Of a stretch of DNA of 64,000 nt, positions 33,809 through 41,688 are shown piece by piece. The stretch is from assembly GCA_016712465.1 (NCBI GenBank), contig JADJQZ010000001.1:3410001-3474000 (forward strand), read 5' to 3'. A program made the translations under genes and the position numbers. Positions within the stretch are counted from its first letter, which is position 1; each line of letters opens with the position of its first letter. This DNA is from Candidatus Obscuribacter sp. (lineage in GTDB: Bacteria > Cyanobacteriota > Vampirovibrionia > Obscuribacterales > Obscuribacteraceae). The notes under the pieces are model-generated. The model saw only the letters and a program-made list of their open reading frames with translations, did no database searches and was not told the origin of the DNA.

Positions 33809-35353
33809 CTACTGCGGACGCCAGATCTTGATGACTTTGCGCGTCGTATCCACATCGAAGCGATAGCCCTTGAGCACATAACCGCAAACGGTAGGTCTGG
33901 GCAATAGACCATAGTCAGGTGCCCATCCACGCACGCCCCGAGTCTCTATAACCTGACCGGGCACGTCCCTCGCTTCAATTTTTCCCATACGCACCGACTT
34001 CAACTTGATATTCCAGGAAGTGGTGATAATAGCCTGGTTTGATTCCGGTCCCTCGCTCGACTCGGTGCGCACATTACCGCTATCGTTCAAGTAGGCGGGA
34101 TCAACTTGCCTGATCATATCCGCGGAGAAACGGCAGGCGGAATCTTGAAACTCAAAATATGCTTCCATAGGCTGGTTATCGAAATAAACCTTGACCCTAT
34201 AGCGGCTGTTTTCAATGACATAGGGAACTTCGGTCCACTCTTCCTTCTTCATCTTATTGAGGCCGGAGTTGCTTCTCTGAGCCGTTTCCAGGGCTCGCAT
34301 CTCCTGCTTGAATGATGGGTCCATCTGCTCGAGAGCTACCCGCGAGAGGAAGCCGGCCTCGCTATTGCTAAAGCGCTTAAATACCTTGCGATAAGTGCTC
34401 TTTGCTTCTTCTATGTAGCCTGCCTTCTGCAGACAATTGGCCAGGCAATATAAAGCCCTTGGGTCCTGGGGTTTGTTTGCCACAGCCGAGCGCAAAAGAG
34501 GCAAGGCCTCCCGGAACTTGTTTTTTTTATACAAGGCCATGCCGGCACCAAAAGGATCACCTGCTCCGGCGATTCTCTCAAAAGTGACTTCCCCTTTTTC
34601 TTTGTTGAATGCCACTTTGTACCCATTCAGAAAATCTGCCCCCAGAACGGCAGCATCTTTATCTTTGTTGGAAAAGTAGAGAGGCAATTGCGGGCGCTTG
34701 ATACCGCCCACAGTGACATCGAAGCAAGAGTAAACACCATCCTCGGCGCTCTTACCGGGGCGACCTTCAAGGGCGATTACATTGAGTCTGCCCTTGACGG
34801 CCACATTGGAGCCCAGGAGCGATTCCTGCCGCTCAGTGTCCACTATCATTTTAATATCGCTGCCGCCTACCTTCACAATAACGGCGGGCTTGCCGTCAAT
34901 TTCCTCACCTTTGGCAACAGTGCTCTTGGGCAAAACATCCTGAGAAACCTGCATATTCTGCAAGCCGGAACCTTTGGCAAAAGTAGGATTGGGCGAGCCT
35001 GTATTTATGGAGAGAGCTTTGCGGGCCAGCTCGGCCCCTTCCGAGTCTGGGAAGCGATGGATCAAAGTACCGTAAAGTTGCCTGGCTGCACCAACTTGCC
35101 CCATGCGGTGGCGACAGAGAGCCTGGTAATAGACGGGACGGAAGTCATAGGCAGACTCTTTCTCCGCCGCCAGAAAATAATTGATGGCCCCCTTGTAGTC
35201 TTTGGCATTGAAACAACGCACACCACTCTGAAAGGTAAGATCATTATCCTGGGCAGTGGCAGGGGCATAAGAGCCAAGCAGGATTAGCGGCATTAAAGCC
35301 AGTGCGAGAGTGAATCTACGCCTAAAGAAACGGTGACATTTTTTCATGTGCAT
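33809..35353 (-). CDS. secreted TPR protein with two degenerate retropepsin-like domains
   Basis: 514 residues. Signal peptide 1-34. Order: TPR pair (about 38-118), retropepsin-like domain (about 150-258), TPR pair (about 268-345), second retropepsin-like domain (about 372-514). In the first, AVIVKVGGSDIKMIVDTERQ holds D172-T-E where active aspartic proteases have D-T-G, and VLGADFLNGYKVAF matches the conserved second half. In the second, VKVYFDNQPMEAYFEFQDS has D404-S-A, and the tail RFDVDTTRKVIKIW matches the last strands. Both active sites therefore look inactive or altered. The internal duplication suggests a dimer-like pseudo-enzyme used for binding. It heads the operon with the two GT-C-like genes. 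Confidence 0.72.
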   Translation of the reverse strand: MHMKKCHRFFRRRFTLALALMPLILLGSYAPATAQDNDLTFQSGVRCFNAKDYKGAINYFLAAEKESAYDFRPVYYQALCRHRMGQVGAARQLYGTLIHRFPDSEGAELARKALSINTGSPNPTFAKGSGLQNMQVSQDVLPKSTVAKGEEIDGKPAVIVKVGGSDIKMIVDTERQESLLGSNVAVKGRLNVIALEGRPGKSAEDGVYSCFDVTVGGIKRPQLPLYFSNKDKDAAVLGADFLNGYKVAFNKEKGEVTFERIAGAGDPFGAGMALYKKNKFREALPLLRSAVANKPQDPRALYCLANCLQKAGYIEEAKSTYRKVFKRFSNSEAGFLSRVALEQMDPSFKQEMRALETAQRSNSGLNKMKKEEWTEVPYVIENSRYRVKVYFDNQPMEAYFEFQDSACRFSADMIRQVDPAYLNDSGNVRTESSEGPESNQAIITTSWNIKLKSVRMGKIEARDVPGQVIETRGVRGWAPDYGLLPRPTVCGYVLKGYRFDVDTTRKVIKIWRPQ

Positions 35354-35405
35354 GAACTAAAAACCTTAACTGCAGCCATCAGCCATTATTGTGCAAAGTA
35401 ATCAA

Positions 35406-35849
35406 CTACCTGGACGTACCGAAAATGCGGTAGTAAACATAGTCAGTGTGCGGGTTGTAGAGAATCCACTCATTGGTAACCATGGTGGTCTCATTCTTGC
35501 GCCGCTGCTTAAATTTGAGAAAATCCATTTCCTGCAGCGACTTTTCACCTGGATATTTTTCATTGAACCAGTTGCGCGCCTCATAGCAAAGAGCGGTCTT
35601 ATACTCATCTTCATGAAAGGGCTTGGGCTCGTGCGGATACTTAAACTTGAGCCTAACATCGTACTGCGTACTGTCGTCCTTAACGCCCTGAAGTTCTTCA
35701 GCCCGAGCAACCGACTCGTCGAAAGCCGCTTCGAATATTTTGGCCGGCACAAACCTGTTACGTTCAGTGAAGACATTGGTGGAATAAAAGGCCATGCCGA
35801 CTAAGGCTGCAATCACCAGACAGGCAATACCGAGAACTTGCTTAGACAC
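35406..35849 (-). CDS. small membrane-anchored protein of unknown function
   Basis: 147 residues: one N-terminal helix (about 4-24) and a charged extracytoplasmic domain rich in Lys, Glu, Tyr and Phe, ending WILYNPHTDYVYYRIFG. No family recognised. GTG start with a weak ribosome site. It is 52 bases upstream of the TPR/retropepsin gene and may be the first gene of that transcript. Confidence 0.6.
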   Translation of the reverse strand: MSKQVLGIACLVIAALVGMAFYSTNVFTERNRFVPAKIFEAAFDESVARAEELQGVKDDSTQYDVRLKFKYPHEPKPFHEDEYKTALCYEARNWFNEKYPGEKSLQEMDFLKFKQRRKNETTMVTNEWILYNPHTDYVYYRIFGTSR

Positions 35850-35956
35850 CCTTGATACTCACTTTAGAGATAACTTGAAACCAATAAAGCAGATTATACG
35901 ACGAAAATACTCGCCGCTGCCTGCAAATGCCCATCTCTTTAGTGCCCCAAATATTC

Positions 35957-37108
35957 TCAGGCCAATAAGATTTCTCGGCAAGTCTTGTCCCGCAAGCGCC
36001 ATATGGCACCATCGGATACAAAGTGGTGAAAGTTGATACAGGCCTGAATTATGGTCGCAGTGGCTACGAAATCGAAACCGTAGTTTACAAGTACCTGTGG
36101 AATACAGACGTAAATGACCATACCGGCGCTCACCACCATGCCCCAGTAAAAGAGACCGTTCTTTTTGAAGCTCTCCACGAGGATATGACGACTGACCTCA
36201 GCCATGCGTCCCTCCTGCAGACCCTTTTCTTTCAGGAAGAAACTGAGGGAAACCGCCAGGTATTGACTGCCGTGGAAGAAGGGCGGTCCGTAGAGCCACA
36301 GAACGGAATGGGCAAAACCTGTAGATAAGCCGATGCCGAAGATAGTCAAGATGAGGCAGACGGCCGGCAGAGGAAGGAACTGTTTTTCCAGGATGGCCTT
36401 GCGCAGGAGCATGACGAAGAAAGCACCCATCATGGTGAAGAAGATCACCTCTGCCGTGTAGAAAAGCCAGGTGGGCAGTCCGTAAAAGGGAAGCTTGATA
36501 CCCCAGAGTTCTTCCGGAGAAAGGGTGCGGAAACAGAGGATGCGGGTGATTACGAAAGCAGAAAAGCTGTGCATGAACCAGCGGTAGGTTTCCCTCTCCC
36601 AGTTCTTGAAGTAATAACCGCGCTTATAGCAGTAGACAAGTGAAATACCGAAGGTCTGTCCGACATAGTGCTGGAAAACCCACATCAAATGCAAATAAAC
36701 ACAAAATCCGGCAGCCCGGGGATACATCAAACAGAGGGAAAAGAACAACAAGCTCATCCAGGGCAGGTAATAAGCATAGAGCTTGAAGCGCTCACGATTC
36801 TCCGCCGTGGAGTATATGCGCATATAAGTGGCAATGGTGTGGGCGTCGGCAAAGATGTAGGTGCCCAGGGTGCTGGTTATTAAAAGTCCATAGGCCGCTA
36901 CCCCGGCCAGTCCGCTGGCCTTGGGATCCGGAGCGTCCCAGTGGAACCAGCCCACCTGCAAAGCAAAAATCAGCCAGAAGAAGCCGCCCACCACGAAGAG
37001 ATAGTCAAATACCGGCCCGACAACCCAGGCATAAGGAGCAGTGGCGGCCTGGTCCATGACCTGGGGCCGCGGCTGACTACTGTCGGAACCAAATGTGGCG
37101 CTGACCAT
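35957..37108 (-). CDS. polytopic membrane protein with four conserved His motifs (family copy 2)
   Basis: 383 residues, about 8-9 membrane helices. Motifs shared with 22978 and 37126: FADAHTIATYMRIYS, WVFQHYVGQTFGISLVY with CYKRGYYF, FFHGSQYLAVSLSFFLKE, and the terminal NFHHFVSDGAIWRLRD. AGAGG eight bases before the ATG. It follows the 37126 gene after 17 bases, so the two are a tandem duplicate in one transcript; the pair is more alike to each other than to 22978. Unknown function; see the 22978 entry for the metalloenzyme hypothesis. Confidence 0.75.
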   Translation of the reverse strand: MVSATFGSDSSQPRPQVMDQAATAPYAWVVGPVFDYLFVVGGFFWLIFALQVGWFHWDAPDPKASGLAGVAAYGLLITSTLGTYIFADAHTIATYMRIYSTAENRERFKLYAYYLPWMSLLFFSLCLMYPRAAGFCVYLHLMWVFQHYVGQTFGISLVYCYKRGYYFKNWERETYRWFMHSFSAFVITRILCFRTLSPEELWGIKLPFYGLPTWLFYTAEVIFFTMMGAFFVMLLRKAILEKQFLPLPAVCLILTIFGIGLSTGFAHSVLWLYGPPFFHGSQYLAVSLSFFLKEKGLQEGRMAEVSRHILVESFKKNGLFYWGMVVSAGMVIYVCIPQVLVNYGFDFVATATIIQACINFHHFVSDGAIWRLRDKTCREILLA

Positions 37109-37125
37109 GCAGAATACCTCTCAGC

Positions 37126-38253
37126 TCAAGCAAGCAGAATTTTGCGACAACGTGGGTCGCGCAGACGCCAGATGGCAGCATCGGTAATGAAGTGATGGTA
37201 GTTGACGCATGCCAGTACCAGACCGCCGATCATGGAGAAGTTATAGCCAATCTGCATGAAGAAATGAGGAATTCCCACATAGAAGAAAACCCCTGAAAGG
37301 ATCACAAGCCCCATGTACTTCATGCCGGGAGCGCCCATGGCCGCCTTGGAAATCTCCCAGGTGTTCATGCCTTCAGGCATACCCCGCTCTTTCAGGTAAT
37401 AGGCCAGGCAAACAGCCAGATACTGACTGCCATGGAAGAAGCCCGGCACATAGAGCCAGAACATAGTATTGGCAACATCTTTGGAAAGCCCCAGACAAGC
37501 CACTGTGAATATCAGGAGGAAGGCCTGCCAGGGCATGATTTTGTCTTCCTTGAAGTACTTGCGCACCAGTACCACTACGAAAGCCACGGTCATAAAGAAG
37601 AATAGGAAGCGAGAAGTGTTGTGGAAGACGATGGGCAGAGGTCCCCAGAACGGTATATCCACGCCGAACCAGTTGCGGGGGCTGAGATCGCGGAAGGTGA
37701 GGAAGCGAATGGTAGTCCAACCCACCATGGAAAACATGAACCAGCGAAAAATTTCTTTCTCGACACTGGTCATGAAATAGCCGCGCTTGTAGCAATAAAT
37801 GAGAGCGATGCCGAAGGTCTGGGCAACGTAATGCCAGTAAACCGTGATCAGGTAGATATACACGAAGGTGCCCGTCAGACCCGGCACCGAAAGACCCAGT
37901 ATAAACATGGGAATGGTGGAATAGGCCAGCCAGGTACGATGGAACTTGAAGCGCGCCTGGTCTTCCGCCGAGCCCCAGATGCGCAAGTAGGTGGCGCTGT
38001 TGTGAGAATCGGCAAAGAGATGCTGGGAGAGAAAGCCTATGGTAATCAGCCAGAAGGAAGCCGGATCAGTCAAATTGGTGGGGATAGTCCAACCCAGGTA
38101 GAGATAGTTGACGGCAAAGAAAATGAGAGCACCGCCGCCGATTATGAAGAAGAAATCGATGAAAGGCGAAATAATCCAGGGATATGGTTTATCAGATGCC
38201 GAACTCTTGGGCGCATCTGAGTCCATACTGGTGGTCATAGTGCTGCTTACCAC
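37126..38253 (-). CDS. polytopic membrane protein with four conserved His motifs (family copy 3)
   Basis: 375 residues, about 8-9 membrane helices. Motifs: FADSHNSATYLRIWGS, VYWHYVAQTFGIALIY with CYKRGYFM, FFHGSQYLAVCLAYYLKE, and NYHHFITDAAIWRLRD at the C-terminus. GTG start with GGAG five bases upstream. The leader GTG-to-ATG stretch is Ser/Thr-rich. First gene of the tandem pair. The upstream 140 bases to the epimerase operon hold no gene. Confidence 0.75.
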   Translation of the reverse strand: MVSSTMTTSMDSDAPKSSASDKPYPWIISPFIDFFFIIGGGALIFFAVNYLYLGWTIPTNLTDPASFWLITIGFLSQHLFADSHNSATYLRIWGSAEDQARFKFHRTWLAYSTIPMFILGLSVPGLTGTFVYIYLITVYWHYVAQTFGIALIYCYKRGYFMTSVEKEIFRWFMFSMVGWTTIRFLTFRDLSPRNWFGVDIPFWGPLPIVFHNTSRFLFFFMTVAFVVVLVRKYFKEDKIMPWQAFLLIFTVACLGLSKDVANTMFWLYVPGFFHGSQYLAVCLAYYLKERGMPEGMNTWEISKAAMGAPGMKYMGLVILSGVFFYVGIPHFFMQIGYNFSMIGGLVLACVNYHHFITDAAIWRLRDPRCRKILLA

Positions 38254-38392
38254 GTCTTCTCCCCCTTCACTTAACGGAAACCAAATCCACTACTTATTTT
38301 ACCCCTACAAACCCCAGTCTAACACCAGTTTATCAAGGGCATACTACCCCATAAATACTTCACGCTCACTTCACACTGAAGGGCGGTGCCGG

Positions 38393-39406
38393 TTATCTGG
38401 CTAGATAGTAAGGGGCCGTGCGTTTGATGGTCTCGGCAAAAGGTGTGGGAAGGAAACCAAGTTCCCGGCGAGCTTTCTCATTACTGAAGAAAATCTTCTT
38501 GCAACTGAGCCAGGCTTGCTGCCTGGTCAGACTGAAGCGAAGGGGCAGACCAAGCTGCTTAGAAACCTCGGAAAAAGTTTCCGCCAGAGTGCCCAGACTT
38601 TGCACCAGTAAATCGGGATAAACAAAGCGGGGGGCCTCGGTGCGGTAAAGCTCGGCGAAGATCCGGGCCGCTTCCATGAAGCTCAAATTGGCACTGACCA
38701 GACTGTAACGCTCACCCGCCCGCCCTTGTTCAATGGCTGCCAGGTGGGCATCAACCACGTCTACGATATCTGAGAAAGGAATGCCCCCGGAAGGCACAGC
38801 CAGGAGGCCACCCCGACTCATAGCTCGAAATATGGCGTGATGATGACCGTGGCTGTCGCCCTCCCCGAAGATAATGCCGGGGTTGAGCATGACCACATTC
38901 AAACCGCGCCTGAAATTCTCCAGCACTACCAATTCCGCTTCATGTTTCGTATCACAATAACTGAGCCCGAGGCCGGCAAGATTGTAGGCAAGACCTTCGT
39001 CCGCAATTTCACCTGGCAAAGACGGAATTCCAAGAGCGGCTATGGAACTCGTATGCACAACCCTTTCAGTACCGGCGGCAAGGGCCAGTTCCATAACATT
39101 GCGCGTGCCTTCGACATTCACCTGCCTTTGCCTCTGAGCATCAGAGTGACGATAAGAAACAAGCCCCGCCATATGAAAGACAAGTTGAGGCTTGAGAGAA
39201 AAAGCCCGCTCCACATCATGGCGATTTTCTATGGCACCGAGAATGTGCTCATGCCCGGCTCCCGATTGCCGACCATCCGGCGCTGAACGCCCGAAAGTCA
39301 GCACATGATTCTCAGGTTGTCGAAGCAAGGCCGGCACCAGGTGACGCCCCAGAAAACCAGTGGCTCCGGTTACCAGCACTAGCCGTTTCTGGTCTGCGTC
39401 GAACAT
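38393..39406 (-). CDS. NAD-dependent epimerase/dehydratase (extended SDR, HpnA-like)
   Basis: 337 residues. Rossmann motif VTGATGFLGRHL at 13-24; the substrate-side motifs HTSSIAALG and YCDTKHEAE (Tyr-x3-Lys) are intact, so it should be an active oxidoreductase or epimerase. NPGIIFGEGDSHG and FSDIVDVVDAH match the extended-SDR pattern seen in dihydroflavonol-reductase and hopanoid-associated (HpnA) enzymes. It is the last gene of the seven-gene operon, three bases after the previous gene. The substrate is likely a polyketide-, sterol- or sugar-like metabolite made by the same operon. Confidence 0.82.
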   Translation of the reverse strand: MFDADQKRLVLVTGATGFLGRHLVPALLRQPENHVLTFGRSAPDGRQSGAGHEHILGAIENRHDVERAFSLKPQLVFHMAGLVSYRHSDAQRQRQVNVEGTRNVMELALAAGTERVVHTSSIAALGIPSLPGEIADEGLAYNLAGLGLSYCDTKHEAELVVLENFRRGLNVVMLNPGIIFGEGDSHGHHHAIFRAMSRGGLLAVPSGGIPFSDIVDVVDAHLAAIEQGRAGERYSLVSANLSFMEAARIFAELYRTEAPRFVYPDLLVQSLGTLAETFSEVSKQLGLPLRFSLTRQQAWLSCKKIFFSNEKARRELGFLPTPFAETIKRTAPYYLAR

Positions 39407-39409
39407 GGT

Positions 39410-40357
39410 TCAAAGGCTTCCGTAAGTAGCCAGGGCCGCCTGCAAATCTGTTGGCACTCCAGACAAGAGAGAGGGCAAGCGGTTCTCTTTCGTGACATTA
39501 TCCATGGTGGCAAGATAGGCCTGGTCCACGCTCAAGACCGGCACATCCGAGATTTTCTCCGAGAGATGAGCCAGGGTTCTCGCCACTGCATAGGGCAAGT
39601 TGAGAAACCTAACCGAACTAGAGCACGAGGCCGCCAGAGCCTCCACGAACTCCCTCATCGTGACACGATTGGGGCCGCCAATCTCAAATACACCCGTTCC
39701 CTGGGCCGGCGGCAGTTTCAGGGCAGCCGTGATGCACCGGGTCAGATCCCCGACAAAGACCGGCTCCAGAAGGTTTTTGCCGCCATTGATGAGCGGCACC
39801 AGCGGTCTGGTTCTGATCAATTGCCTGTAGCGATTGACGAGTTTGCTGTCTCGACCACCAACTTTCCTGCCAATTATTAAAGAGGGTCTGAAAATTGCAA
39901 CCGTTTCAGGGCCCAGGACACTGCATACTACTTCCTCCGCTTCGGCCTTGGAATGCAGGTAAAGACTCCTGGAGGTCTGGCTGGCACCAAGAGCGGTGAC
40001 AATGGCCGCTCTTTTGACGGCAGCTTGTTTAGCCCTGGCAGCAAAGACCGCGGCAGCCTGCGGATGAAGGCTCCCGAAACTCTCCTGCCGACCGGGAGCA
40101 ATCGAGCCAATCAAGTGCACTGCAAAGTCCGCACCGGCGAAGGCTCTATCCAAGATCAGGGCTTCGGCGGCGGAAACTTCCTCCGCCAGCGGAGCGACAA
40201 AAACCTCGGCACCAAGAGTCTTTAATTGTTCTCGATCGGTTTGACCGGACTGGGGACGCACCAGGGCTCTCACCTGAAATCCGTCCTGCAGGAGAGCCTG
40301 TACCAGATGCAAACCCAGATAACCGCTGGCACCATCCACCAATACGGAAGCAGTCAT
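39410..40357 (-). CDS. atypical NAD(P)-binding SDR (NDUFA9-like)
   Basis: 315 residues. N-terminal VLVDGASGYLGLHLVQALL is a Rossmann motif, but the usual Tyr-x3-Lys is replaced by LYLHSKAEAEEVV (Tyr offset, Lys kept), as in atypical, NDUFA9-like SDRs used as cofactor-binding or quinone-linked proteins. IFRPSLIIGRKVGGRD and FVGDLTRCI also fit. ATG overlaps the stop of the Mpo1-like gene by four bases (ATGA). In this operon it may be a true enzyme with altered chemistry or a structural subunit. Confidence 0.78.
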   Translation of the reverse strand: MTASVLVDGASGYLGLHLVQALLQDGFQVRALVRPQSGQTDREQLKTLGAEVFVAPLAEEVSAAEALILDRAFAGADFAVHLIGSIAPGRQESFGSLHPQAAAVFAARAKQAAVKRAAIVTALGASQTSRSLYLHSKAEAEEVVCSVLGPETVAIFRPSLIIGRKVGGRDSKLVNRYRQLIRTRPLVPLINGGKNLLEPVFVGDLTRCITAALKLPPAQGTGVFEIGGPNRVTMREFVEALAASCSSSVRFLNLPYAVARTLAHLSEKISDVPVLSVDQAYLATMDNVTKENRLPSLLSGVPTDLQAALATYGSL

Positions 40358-40665
40358 CTATTGATCTTCCTTAGCAGGTGTCGGATCAAAGTCACCTCTC
40401 CCACTTCATTGCCTTGCTTCTTATGACCTAGATACTGCAGCCAGTATCCTAGAATCAAACAGGCCGCCCCTGTGCCGACCCAGTTTTGACCGCGCTGAAA
40501 AAGCAGTTTATAAAATCCGAAAGAGGCAAGCGGCACGCCGACTATATGCAAGAGGGCATTAACCGGATGTGAGTGACGATGAGCGTAATCCACCAGAAAA
40601 TGCTTAACGCCAGAGAGCGTTTCCCCTTTACCTTTACCTTCGCCTTTGATCATCAATCCGTACAT
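40354..40665 (-). CDS. Mpo1-like (DUF962) membrane protein
   Basis: 103 residues. Pattern: VDYAHRHSHPVNALLHIVGVPL, one or two membrane segments (about 45-80), then YWLQYLGHKKQGNE. Mpo1 in yeast is an Fe-dependent dioxygenase that alpha-oxidises 2-hydroxy fatty acids, using conserved His residues such as those seen here (HSHP, H in LLHIVG, GHK). A fatty-acyl or lipid oxidation role in this operon is an inference. ATG has GAGGGAG four bases upstream and overlaps the next gene by four bases. Confidence 0.75.
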   Translation of the reverse strand: MYGLMIKGEGKGKGETLSGVKHFLVDYAHRHSHPVNALLHIVGVPLASFGFYKLLFQRGQNWVGTGAACLILGYWLQYLGHKKQGNEVGEVTLIRHLLRKINR

Positions 40666-40683
40666 GGTTCTCCCTCACCAGGT

Positions 40684-41688
40684 CTATTGGAACGACTTAA
40701 GAGTCAAGTGCATGGCCTCGGCAAAGGGCAAACAATGTTTATCCGGATAGCCGAGCACGGTTTGCGCTTTCTTGATGCTGAACCCCTGATTGACGGCCAC
40801 CAGGCGAAAAGCAGCCGGGGAGAAGCGAGCCAGACCGGCGCGCACCGGGCCGGAGGCACCGCGGGCAAAGGCAGTGACAAGGGTACAAACCGGCTGCAAG
40901 AACCAGCGAGGCAGATCCTTTTTGATGCGAGGGCAGCCGCAAGCGTCGGCAACGGCATCAAAAAGCTGTTTCTTGGTTACCGGCTCTCCGTCGGTAATAT
41001 TGAAGACCTGACCATAACTTTTCTCATTCAACAGGCAGAGCATGACGGCCCTGCTCAAATTACCGGCATAGACGACATTGGTTTGCCTCTTACCGCCATC
41101 CACAAGCACGGCCTGTCCGCCCCTGATGGAAGCAATTACCCTGGGCAGCCAGCTTCTTTCACCTTCACCATAGATGAAACCAGGGCGCAGAATTGTCCAG
41201 ACCATGGGTCCTGTCTGCTTACTGATAAATTCCTCGCTCTCCACTTTCGAATCGGCATAGGCTTCGCCGCAACGTCTAAGCGGCGCACTCTCATCCAGGT
41301 CAAACTGATCTTCCTGCCCGGTTATTACAGAAAGAGAGCTGATGTGAATGAACTGCCTCACACCGGCGGCGGTGGCGGCCTCAAAGATCTTTCTAGTACC
41401 CCCCAGATTTATGGCAAAGACCTCTTCCCTTCCGGCCAGGGGATCTACGAAACCGGCGGCATGCACCAGAACATCGAGCCCCTTGCATAGGCTTTGCAAT
41501 TCCAAAGGGTCGACGGTGGTGAGGTCGGCCGCGGCAAAGCTGACTGCAGGCAGCCCTGGAAAGAGAGCCGGCTGGGGAGAACGAGCCAGGGCCAGAACCG
41601 AATGTCCGGCTTGAGCCAGGGTTGACACCACGCTTCGACCGACCATACCAGTGGCGCCGCTCACACCTACTTTCAAAGCGCCGTTCAT
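40684..41688 (-). CDS. NAD-dependent epimerase/dehydratase (3-beta-HSD/extended SDR type)
   Basis: 334 residues. VGVSGATGMVGRSVV Rossmann motif; HISSLSV and YADSKVESE (Tyr-x3-Lys) active-site motifs; LRPGFIYGEGERSW; FNITDGEPVTKKQL. The residues of an active extended SDR are present. Closest by eye to 3-beta-hydroxysteroid dehydrogenase/dihydroflavonol reductase-type proteins. ATG overlaps the GH3 stop by four bases, so it is translationally coupled to GH3 and probably acts on its product or substrate. Confidence 0.84.
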   Translation of the reverse strand: MNGALKVGVSGATGMVGRSVVSTLAQAGHSVLALARSPQPALFPGLPAVSFAAADLTTVDPLELQSLCKGLDVLVHAAGFVDPLAGREEVFAINLGGTRKIFEAATAAGVRQFIHISSLSVITGQEDQFDLDESAPLRRCGEAYADSKVESEEFISKQTGPMVWTILRPGFIYGEGERSWLPRVIASIRGGQAVLVDGGKRQTNVVYAGNLSRAVMLCLLNEKSYGQVFNITDGEPVTKKQLFDAVADACGCPRIKKDLPRWFLQPVCTLVTAFARGASGPVRAGLARFSPAAFRLVAVNQGFSIKKAQTVLGYPDKHCLPFAEAMHLTLKSFQ

